Source of the DNA: Populus alba
Taxonomy: Eukaryota > Streptophyta > Magnoliopsida > Malpighiales > Salicaceae
Direction: 5' to 3'
DNA: 64,000 nucleotides
Assembly: GCF_005239225.2 (NCBI RefSeq)
Contig: NC_133299.1
Span: 12,528,967-12,592,966 of the forward strand
Of the stretch, positions 1 to 9,329 are shown piece after piece; the stretch's first letter is position 1; each line of letters begins with the position of its first letter. The notes beneath the pieces are model-generated. The model ran no database searches and was not told the DNA's origin. It saw nothing but the letters and a program-made list of their open reading frames with translations. The translations under genes and the position numbers were made by a program.

Positions 1-298
1 CAGTGAACTGTTGTTCAAATGAAGAGGGATTTGCTCCTAAATTTTGAGGCGGGAATACAAAGGGAGCTGATGGCATAGATATAGATGGAGTTGCAACTGC
101 TGGCTGAGTAGAGGTACCTTCCCCAGACTTGGATACTAGGGCCTGCTCGAGTAGACTTGTAAGTTGTGCTATATCATTTTTCATGTTCTCCAACTCTCTT
201 TGATAATGAGCCTCTAGGTGGGCCCTTTCTTCGTTCTCCATTATCTTCCTTCGTAATCGAGTGTAATGAATTTTATGGCTTCTTGGAGGACCTATATT
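1..298 (-). pseudogene. 5' end of gag of a Ty3-type LTR retrotransposon (partial)
   Basis: Reading the minus strand, an open frame starts with ATG at 241-239 (MENEERAHLEAHY...) and runs off the left edge of the window. The frame is open back to about 298, with a possible splice acceptor AG at 293-292. The first 30 residues are a charged, heptad-like helix; a Ser/Thr/Pro-rich linker follows. This resembles the N-terminus of plant Ty3 gag polyproteins, but no capsid or zinc-knuckle motif is in view. It lies downstream of a DUF7745-type ORF, primer-binding site and LTR on the same strand, so it belongs to that element. Whether it is intact cannot be judged. The 299-558 stretch between it and the upstream ORF shows no coding signal and may be intron or spacer. 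Confidence 0.5.
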
Positions 299-558
299 TC
301 AACCTGGCTGAATGCAAGTAAACTAAATGAAATGCACAAATGGATGCAAAATGCCATATAGTTTATGCATGCTTGTTATTGGTTTCAAATTTTCTTTTAA
401 CTTATGATGAGGAACAAACCAGATCAGATTCTCTTAAAAAAGTTCTCACTGAGGACTCCAAACCTACAGGGACTTGAACCGATTTAGGGGATAAATTTGA
501 TGCCATAAATCAAAATAAGCATTTCTCATTATTTTACAATATTACAATTACAACAGAC

Positions 559-2405
559 TCAATCTTTCCAAAGCCTTGGACCGTCATATGCTGAGATCTC
601 ATTAATTCCATCTCTGATCAACCCAAAAAACCGATGGAATTCATTTCTAGTCATTGGCTCACCGTCTGCTATTTGTTGGGCTATACCTCTTAATCCTAAA
701 GCATAATTCTTGGCATCATCTGCTTGTACATGATAGCGCATAGCTTCAGAAGCCCAACATTCTGCTTCTCTTTCTGCATTTTCTTTTTCTGATGATAAGG
801 TCTGCTCAATAGAAAGCAAATGTTCCACCCGCTCATCTAAATTGGCAATTATTACATCTTGACTTCGGCAAAGTTCCTGAAGTGATTCATTCGTCTCTTC
901 CAACTTCAATACCATTTCCTCAGCTTTTGATGCTCTTCCAATCCATCTCTTCATGCTAACATCTTGCCTCTTCTTATCCTCTGACAAAAGTACATATTTT
1001 TCTTGTAGTTGCTGGAACTTAAGTTGTTGTTGTTGTAGTTGAGCTAACAAATCATCCTTTTCTTTTCTTGTGTTAGCCAAAGCTTTTTCTTGAGTGATTA
1101 GATTAGATTCTAACCTTCTTCTTTTAGCCCCTAACTCTTCCACTTCAGCATTCAAACTTAGGTTGTAAGATTCTTGTTGGGCGCGAACTTCTTCGTATAT
1201 GTCTTCAGCAGACTGAATCAAAGACCTCGGTGGCCCTTCAAAAGGAGGAACTCTGTACCCTTTCCCTCTCGTCTTTTGCCATATCGGATACCCTTTAGTT
1301 GTTTTTCCTTCTACTCTCTTAGCAGAAGTAACCCTACCAGGATGTTTCCATGCCTTCTTCACTGACTCTAATAATTTCTTCGAGGTCTTGAAATCTTCAT
1401 AAAATGTTGCCATTTCGGTAGTCCTTGGAATAAACTGCTCAAATCCAAACTGTCGCAAAACCATGTTGGGACAATAACTAATACAACAACGGGCTCCTAT
1501 CAACGGAACCCATAGGTACTCACCACAGTATGCCAGATAAGATTTGAAGTAAGAGTATCGACTCCTCCAATGAAACTGAGATTTACTTAAACTTCGAAAC
1601 ATTGATTCCCATGTGGATCTTCCTACTTCATGCAAATGTTTTTCAGTGAAATTCTCCAACTTAGAATAAAGATGCCATGGGGTACCGATCAAACCTGAAA
1701 TCTTCCCCTCAATCATATGACTTACAGTCCAGACAAACAACAACTGCAAACAACATCTTAAACGACCCCTTCCAGCTTTTCTACAATAATTTAGGGATGA
1801 GAAGGTTTCTGCCAATATTGCTGCAGCAGGGTTGATTTTAAGGGTCACCACACTTTTAAATACATTAACAGCCTCAAAATCGATCATCTCCTGTTAAATA
1901 TGGCTTCTAGTACATTCCAAAACCAACCCTGGCTATTTCCTCGTTTAGTCGCTTGTGCTTTTGCTAGTTGACAATCTATTTGAGTAATCCAAGCAAAATT
2001 AGAAGGTGCCTGCTCTGTATGTGTGTAAAAGTACACCTTTTCTGACTTGGGACAATCTAACAGGGCATCATACTCCTCGATAGTAGGAGTCATATCCACG
2101 GTATCAAAAGTGAAGCACCGATATTCTGGATCCCAAAACCCTATCATGGCTTGAAAACAAGCATGTTGGACCCTAATTTTCAGTAAATGTGATAGATCCC
2201 CGTATTGTTTCTGAAAATCGATTTGATCATGAGAGGATAACTTTTCCCAACAATCTAGCAACTATCCTGTACCAAGTGGCTTGTCATCTAATTTAACATG
2301 CTCTAGCAATTGAGACTCAAACTTGGATGGCAAACAATCCCCTTCATCATGTTGGTTCAATTTTGATCTGGTCAAAAATTCCTTGATAGTAATGGGCTTT
2401 TCCAT
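559..2405 (-). pseudogene. DUF7745-type plant retroelement protein with C-terminal coiled coil, broken
   Basis: A minus-strand frame opens with ATG at 2405-2403 (MEKPITIKEF...). It meets an in-frame TAG at 2264-2262, continues to 1884, then shifts frame at an ATGA overlap (1887-1884) and runs on for 442 codons to 559. Residues such as FWDPEYRCFTFDTVDMTPTI in the first part, and AAILAETFSSLNYCRKAGRG and VLRQFGFEQFIP in the second, match what I know of the plant DUF7745 domain. That domain is normally one continuous stretch, so the stop and the frameshift are disabling. The last 200 residues form a long Glu/Lys/Leu-rich coiled coil. The ORF sits between primer-binding site and gag, where Ogre/Tat-lineage Ty3 elements carry an extra ORF of unknown function. 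Its function is unknown. Confidence 0.7.
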
Positions 2406-2973
2406 CTCACACTTCCTATAAGGATCGGTGGAGATTTAATGAGAATATGAAATGTATATGAACATGTATGTTAATGCATTAATATTTGTTTGTGTCTTAA
2501 AGGTATATCCTAATTGATAGGATCTAGCTCATAGGGTTTGGCTCAGTTGATTCTAATCTTAAATATTTTCTTTGGTTCTTAGATTGCTCGAATTACCCAT
2601 GGGGTAATCAGCCTCTTAACCTTATACAACATGAGTATGGGAAGAAAATTCCACAATACCTGTCGCATAGGGTGAGTTACAATCCAAGCGAAAGTCCAAA
2701 TGAGCATCAGTGGACATAAGTCACACTTGCCACTTGAATCTTTCTTTTCTAATCTTAAAAAGGACGAGCTCGGGTCCAGAGCTTTTATGGGTTCACTGTG
2801 AAGTGTGTGAATACACAAATAAATAACATGCATGCATGTGCAATCTAAATAAATTGAAATGATTTACAATTGATATTGCATAAAATAAATAGTGTGAATA
2901 AAATAAATACTCAGAAAATAAATAACAATAAAAAACAAATGAACAGCACACACAAGCAGTTGGTTCAACCCGT
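2406..2973 (-). other. Untranslated leader of the Ty3-type element
   Basis: This stretch of about 570 bases lies between the primer-binding site and the first ATG of the DUF7745-type ORF. It is AT-rich. Short open frames on either strand have no recognisable domain, and I see no gene. Confidence 0.45.
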
Positions 2974-2991
2974 TCCCCAGTGGAGTCGCCA
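2974..2991 (-). other. Primer-binding site of the Ty3-type element
   Basis: On the minus strand the 18 bases read TGGCGACTCCACTGGGGA and begin three bases inside the LTR border at 2995. This sequence type is, from memory, characteristic of Tat/Ogre-lineage Ty3 elements primed by a tRNA-Arg-like 3' end. Its position fixes both the LTR border and the element's orientation. Confidence 0.7.
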
Positions 2992-3307
2992 TTCTGTCGA
3001 TACACGACGTCGGGCGACGGCTCCATATCATTTTTGTTTATTTAACAAAAAGATTTTTTTATTTTTATTGGGGAAATGAAAATTTTATTGGAGTCACCAT
3101 CTAGTAATTTGAGGGAACTAGAAATCCCAAATTAAACACTGGTTCCAGAGATTCGGGTACTGGGTTAGTTATGATTAAGGGAAGGTAGACACCACCCTTA
3201 AAACATCCTTTCAAAAGAAAGGTTACCCTTACTTGTGTGTTTTTTATTTGATTTAAATGCTATTATATTTCGAGCTTATTTGCAATTTTGTTTTTTTTTT
3301 AAATAGT

Positions 3308-3625
3308 TAACGTCAGTCCCTAAAAATAGAAGACGCGTTAAAAAAATGACATCAGTCCCTAAAAATAGAAGACTTGTCTAAAATTATATCGACGTTCAAC
3401 CCTAAAAAGGAGAATTGCGTCTGAGTTACAAAAAAGAACAAAATTTATGGATATAATCCATATTTGTTTGGTATTTAAACTTTTTATTTGACATCGGTCC
3501 TTTTCTATAAAAAGAGACGTGTCGACAAACATCGTTCATAGGAGATGCGTTAAAAAAAATAACATCAGTTCCTAAAAATAGAAAACTCGTCTAAAATATT
3601 GACGTGTCAACAAACAACTTTCGTA
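3308..3625. repeat. Subrepeats with core AGTCCCTAAAAATAGAAGA
   Basis: The core recurs at about 3314, 3353 and, more diverged, 3567. Each copy is followed by a CG-containing step (acgcgtt, cttgtct, ctcgtct). Related pieces such as gacgtgtcgacaaacat and gacgtgtcaacaaac occur near 3515 and 3600. They cluster near the end of the LTR. Confidence 0.55.
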
Positions 3626-3741
3626 AGAGAAAATCACATTTTTTTTTAAAATGATTTTGGGGTTTTTTTATTTTTTTTTTATTTTAAAAAAAATATATTA
3701 TAATAAACACACACACACACATATATAATTCACGTCCTGCA

Positions 3742-3782
3742 TGAACAGTAGGACGTGAATTATAATTCACGCCTACTGTTCA
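3742..3782. repeat. Near-perfect 41-bp palindrome in the LTR
   Basis: TGAACAGTAGGACGTGAATT is followed at once by its reverse complement with one base missing (ATAATTCACGCCTACTGTTCA). A second copy of the left arm, ATTCACGTCCT at about 3728, can form an alternative 11-bp stem with AGGACGTGAAT. The sequence can therefore fold in two competing ways. Confidence 0.75.
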
Positions 3783-4360
3783 CACAGGAATAGTAGGGAA
3801 GGAAGAAGAAGGGGAAGGGAAGAAGAAGAAGAAGAAGAAGAAGAAGGATGGCTTACCTGGCTGAAGGGTCGTGGCTACCGTCACTATTCTGGCTGAGGAA
3901 GGTGTGCTGCCGGTGGTTGCAACGGTGGAGCTGGAGGAAGAGACGTTGATGGCGTCGGTTTCCTGTGGCAGAGGAAGAAAGAAGAAGAAAAAAAAAAAAC
4001 GCGGGAGGGGCTGTAGCGAGGAGAGAGAAACCGATGGTGGCTCTTGGTGGTAGGCTGGTGGTTGCGTTGGCTGCCTGTGGTGTAGATGATGGTGGGAAGA
4101 CCGGTGATGAGGGTGGTGGTGGCTGAAGGCCACGGTGGAGAGAGAAAGAAAGAAGAAATGTGCAGAAACCGGAAGAAAAACTGGTTTTTTGGTTGAGTTT
4201 GGACCCGATTTTTCCTTTTTTCTCAGGCCATGAAATCCACCTCTATTTATAGGCGGTGGAAGAGGGAAATCTTGTCTACATTGAGGAAAAATTTCAGCCC
4301 TTGATTCAGTTGGGAAGGATCCCAACCATTGGCTCAAAGTAGGTATCATGAGTTGAAAAT

Positions 4361-4777
4361 CTGCAGACAAAAGCTGATTGAGTAAGCCTCTTTAGGCTGT
4401 CACCAGTGCTAATATATTGTCCTTTAGCCCAACTTGATCACATGGGGTTGTAGAAAAACTACAGAGGATCCGTTTCATATAAGATTTGTCAAATTTGGTA
4501 GATGTTAGGTACATTAAATGCAGCGGTAAAGTAGTCAACCAGACCAGCTTTTTCAGAAAAAAATAAAATCTGCATACAAAAGCTGATTGAGTAGGCCTCT
4601 TTAGGCTGTCACCAGTGCTAATATATTGTCATTTAGCCCAACCTGATCACATGGGGTTGTAGAAAAAATGCATAGGATCCGTTTCATATAAGATTTGTCA
4701 AATTTGGTGGACGTTAGGTACATTAAATGCAACTGCAAAGTAGTCAACCAGACCAGCTTTTTTCAGAAAGAAGATAA
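4361..4777. repeat. Tandem duplication, 209-bp unit x2
   Basis: The unit starting CTGCAGACAAAAGCTGATTG at 4361 recurs from 4570 (CTGCATACAAAAGCTGATTG). The copies match closely over their whole length, including the GGATCCGTTTCATATAAG and GTAGTCAACCAGACCAGC segments. They differ by scattered substitutions, so the duplication is not recent. Confidence 0.85.
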
Positions 4778-5398
4778 TGAACAGTGATTTTTGGTCAAAG
4801 TCCATTTCAGTCCTCTCTCTTTCAATTGAGCCCTAATTGACCCTAAACCTTTTTATTTAATGCAATTTGGCCACTAATTAATTTGGAAAAAATTAAATTT
4901 GGTCTTTTAAAATTCAGATTTTCTCAATTAAGCCCAAATTAAACTCCCAAACTTAATTTTTCACCAATTAAGCTCCAAATAAAATTAATTTGACCCATTT
5001 AAGGTATAATTAAGTCCTTGCACTTAATTAAATCCTTTAATTGGACCCAAATTAATTCTTAAACATAATTAAAATTTAATTCGGCCCATGATTAAATCAA
5101 ATTGGCCCATTAAAAATTTAATTATGTCATTGAACTTAATTTTTGTGCAAATTCATCCAATAATCATTTAATTTGACCTTGAATTTGCCTTTGTTCTTCA
5201 TTTTTTGGCACAATAAGGTACAATTAGGCCTTGAACCTCCTCCAAAATTGCAGCTTGATTCCCCGATTTCCTTTCTCCACATTGTCAGCCTTTATTTTTG
5301 AAAAAGAAATTGATTTTTTTTTATTATTTTTATAAGTAATAATAGAAATAAAATAACATTCAAGAAAATCTTGGTGAGTCCAAAATTGGGTTACAACA

Positions 5399-6272
5399 TT
5401 TGTAAAGGCTTTTTTGGCAGTGGTGGTCCTTCCATTTTTGCCTTCAATCTCAGCTGTAGAGGCTAGAACTATTAGGCCTTCTACTCAAGGTATTCATACA
5501 GAAGTTGAATAGAGGCTTGATGATGCTTTTGCTTACATTGTTTTTAGTCAAGCTCCCTTTACTTTCCTCACCCTATCTAAGAAGGAGAGGCATGCCATGA
5601 AAAATATTCTTGGATTCAATTCCCTTATAAATATTATTTATTTCGGTTTGCATGAGTTATAGTTGCCCCTAAATGGTTCTTAGGAAATCACATAAGACCA
5701 GGTCCATCATAAATTGAGATTTAGGGTTAGACACCAGATGATCACTGTGTAAATGCATACAACACTAGCTTAAAAATGCAATTAAGACAACAACAATTTT
5801 TGTAAGAAAAACTTAATATGAAAAATAAAGTCAATCTTGATTTTTTTTTTCTATAGATCAATCAAGATCATAATAAATAAGAAAAATTATAAGCACTCAA
5901 TGTTAAAATTTTAAGTGTAAATAGTTAATCAAACAAAAAGTCATAACTTTTCATAAGTATAGCAAGCTTCATAATAAATAAAAAAACCTAGGGACTTAAA
6001 AATGAAAAAAATGAAGTATTGGTCCAAAATGTTAAATTATCAAACTCAAGAGGCTAAAATTGATTTTGCCAACTTTTTAGGTTGAAAGTGCTAAAAAGGT
6101 TCATTTCAAATTGTAACCTTAAAACAAAAACCTTGTATTCATTTTTTTTATATATAATTAGCCTTTTAATTTTTTTTTCAAAATCAAGAATTAGTCTGAC
6201 ACCAAAATGGTTTTGTTAACACCATAATAAAGTCATAGAAAACAAATCATAAAGCCAAATTGTAAGTCAATA
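5399..6272. other. Spacer between two head-to-head LTRs, no gene seen
   Basis: The spacer is AT-rich. A frame near 5400-5640 (+) reads through phrases that look protein-like but contains stops and matches no family I recognise. It could be a decayed gene or element fragment. The rest is low-complexity A/T sequence. Confidence 0.4.
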
Positions 6273-8700
6273 TTTTCATAACCCAATTCTGGGTTGTTCC
6301 CTAAAATTTATTTTTTAAAAAATAAAAATAAAAAAATAAAATAAAGGCTGGCGCCATTGCCATGAAGAAAGCAAACAGATGAGGATTCAAAAAAAAAAAA
6401 AAACCAAGCTGCAATTTTGAAGAAAATTCAAGGGCTAATTGCACCCCCATTATACCCAAAAATAGAAAAAAAAAAAAAAAAAAAAGCAAATTCAAGGTCA
6501 AATTAAATGATTATTGGACAAATTTACATAAAAATTAAGTCCAAGGACATAATTAAAATTTTAATAGGTCAACTTGATTTAATCATGGGTCAATTTGAAT
6601 TTTAATTATGTTTAAGAATTAATTTGGACCCAATTGAAGGATTTAATTAAGTGCAATGATTAATTATACTTTAAATATGTGAAATTAATTTTATTTGGGG
6701 CTTAATTGGTGAAAACTTAAGTTTGGAGGCCTAATTTGATCTTAATTAAGAATATTGCAATTTTAAGAGACCAAATTTAATGTTAACCAAGTTAATTGAT
6801 TGAAATCAAGGGCCAAATTGCAAGAAAATTAATGTTTTTGGGTCAATCAGGGGTTAAATTGACAAAATTCACAGCCAAGGACTAATCTGCAAAAGACGCC
6901 AAATAATAGGGACTTAATTGACAACAAAACTGGGGATAAAATTGAAGAAATTGAAAGTTTAATGATCAATTATGGGCTAAATTGCATAAATCCAAGACCA
7001 AGAACCAAAGTGCAAAAAAACGCTGAAATCTGGGGTTCAAATTGAAGTTTGATAGGGGCTAAATTGCATTAAATCAAAGGTTTAGGGTTAATTAGGGGTG
7101 CAATTGAAAGAATTCGAAAGCGGAAGAACTCAATTGAAATTGGATAAAAATCCTTTAATTAACCAAAAATGGCACCGTTTGTGCATATATTAAAAAAGGA
7201 CCAGGTGACACATCATCGGGTCACTGCTTATTGTCTTCTCCGATTTTACCAGAAATGACAACTCATGGAGCTACTTTTATGGTGCATGTAATGCGTCGTA
7301 TGTCCACCAAACTTGACAGCACATGCACCAAAATGGTCACCTAACATCCCTTTATCCCCGAATATGGTTCATTCAGGCCTATTAACATGAAACCGCCCCA
7401 GCCTAAAGAGGCCAACTCAGGCAACCTTTTCCTGCAGATTTGAGAACTCACGATGCACACTTTGAACCAACGGTTGAGATCTTTCCTAGCCGAACCAAAG
7501 GCCACGATTTGACACTGTTAAAGACAAAATATCCCTATTTCACCTCCTGTAAATAGAAGTGCATTTCATGGCTTGATTATGAAGAAAATCGGATCCAAAA
7601 TTGACAAAAAACCAGCCTTGCCCATCAATGTTTCTTCCCAGCCGACACCTCCCTTTGCTTTTCTCTCTCTCTCCATCGTCTCAGCCACCAACCGGAGCCA
7701 TCACTAGCTTGTCTGCTCACCACCACACGTCGTTAGTACGACCACTAGCCGACCTCCACCACGCTTGGAACAGCCGCTGCTCCTCCCTCTCTCTCTCATT
7801 TCTATAAAATAATTCTTCTTCTTCCACCAACGACTAGCACCGGCCACCATCTTTGCCACAACTTCAACCATCATCCTCATGTCATCCCCTCCCCATAACG
7901 ACCAGCCAGGCCTCCAGTTAGGCACTCCGCGCATGAGGTAGCGTTGCCCCTCCATTGTTGAAACTAAGTTGCTGCGCGTAGAACGAGAATTCGTTCTGCA
8001 TGCAACATAATTAATTAGCATGGTTGCTTGGTCGGGCCATAAACCATGTGGGCCTGGGTCGAACCATTTAGGTCTAGCCCGAACCACAAAAAGAAAAGAA
8101 AAGGACCTGTTGGGCTAAGATCGACCCAACCCAGCATTCCTAGGCTCGACCCAGCCCATGTATATTTATTATATATTTATTTATAATAATTAATATATAT
8201 TATAATATTATAATATTTAAAACAAAAAAAATTCAAAAATCATTTCAAAAAAGTTGTGATATTCTCAAATATTTTTTACACCAATTTTGCATAATATCGG
8301 GTTGTATATTTATATTGAAAAATATAAATTTGGTATAAATACTTGGTTTTCTTCGAAGTATTTCAAAAAAAATCAAAAATTTTTTTAAAAAAAATCTCAA
8401 AAACTTTTAAATTAATTTCCCTTATTAAAAATAAAAAAAATATTTTGTTTTCATGCAATACAACCAAACCCTAAAAATTTTCCAAGCATATATCATAACC
8501 AGTTTATGATCATCCATTAGAGTTTGGTTAAAATATCAAAACCCTTTTTCCAATCTTTTTTTAGGGTCCGGATGTAAACTTTAATAGTTGTAAGGTGTAA
8601 AATTACGTGATAAAGTACATTCTCAGGTATTAAAAATACAAGGTGTAAATAAATACGATGCTAAAATTTAGATTTTAGAACGGTTAGGATTTAACCCAAT
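6273..8700 (+). repeat. Diverged second LTR of the same Ty3 family, inverted
   Basis: From 6273 the plus strand follows the order of the minus strand of the 2995-5398 LTR. Matches include CATAACCCAATTCTGGGTTG to the LTR start, GCAAATTCAAGGTCAAATTA at 6486, the ATTTGGACC/GGATTTAATTAAGTGCAA block at 6625-6655, CATTTCATGGC with AAAAAACCAGC at 7563-7613, and CATTTCAAAAAAGTTGTGAT near 8242. The TG start is mutated and no primer-binding site follows, so this is a degraded solo or truncated LTR. The homology fades after about 8280; the right end is approximate. Confidence 0.6.
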
Positions 8701-9329
8701 AGAATAGATACTTTTTCATGAAAAAAGATCTATACCTTAGAAAAAATTAACGAATAAAAACCTAACTTAAAAAGAAACAATCAAATAACAATATAATTTA
8801 TCTTAGATAGAATAAACTACGAGTAATATGTCTTTTTTATATATAATCAGTCCCTTATATAAACTCTTGCATATAATAAATTTTAATAACCATAATATTG
8901 AATAATAACTTTTAAATATTAATCATAATTTTACGATAAAATTCAAAAATCCTCCCTAACACACCAAACCTTACACAGAAATCACGATAAAAAACCTTCG
9001 TCATCGTCGGACAACGCCGCCAAACATTAATCATAAAATTCTGATTTCTTTTTTCCATTTTTTTTTAAACTACCAAACAATAAAATAATCTCACTATATT
9101 TACATTTGTTTATCTCCTTGCACATTTGAGCTAATAACCTCTGTCTCTCTCCTGTCTAGGGTTTCGAACCCAAAAAAAAAAAAAAAAGCAAGAACGTTCG
9201 CTTACAACTCCCGCTTCATAATTCTAGGGTTTTAATCGGCTGAGAGTCAAAATCTCTCTGCCACAGCCACTTCACGTGCACTCTGGCTGGTCCTGTTGAC
9301 CTGGCTTTTGCTTCGTTTTCTTGATAAAG
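8701..9329 (+). promoter_or_regulatory. Upstream and 5' leader region of the capping-enzyme gene
   Basis: AT-rich DNA passes near 9130 into a leader-like stretch with CTCTGTCTCTCTCC, a poly-A run, and two CTAGGGTTT motifs (9157 and 9220) of the kind common in 5' leaders of housekeeping plant genes. No ATG lies in frame with the first recognised coding exon in this stretch. No TATA box can be assigned with confidence. Confidence 0.4.

Larger units (their letters stand above)
2995..5398 (-). repeat. 5' LTR of the Ty3-type element (about 2.4 kb)
   Basis: On the minus strand the LTR begins TGTTGTAACCC at 5398 and ends CGACA at 2995, giving TG...CA borders with the primer-binding site just inside. 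Support comes from the primer-binding site and from a second, inverted copy starting at about 6273. Inside are an internal 209-bp duplication, a hairpin region, a GA/CT-rich block near 3780-4150, and a cluster of short subrepeats near the 3' end. The long reading frame at 3780-4370 is a low-complexity product of the CT-rich block and is not counted as a gene. Confidence 0.7.

Noticed and set aside
3780..4370. 196-codon minus-strand frame, Ser/Pro/His/Phe-rich
   Set aside because: It comes from a CT/GA-rich low-complexity block inside the LTR; no domain and poly-Phe runs.
7601..8087. Overlapping frames on both strands around 7600-8090
   Set aside because: They lie in the inverted LTR, in the segment matching the CT-rich block of the other LTR; no family recognised.
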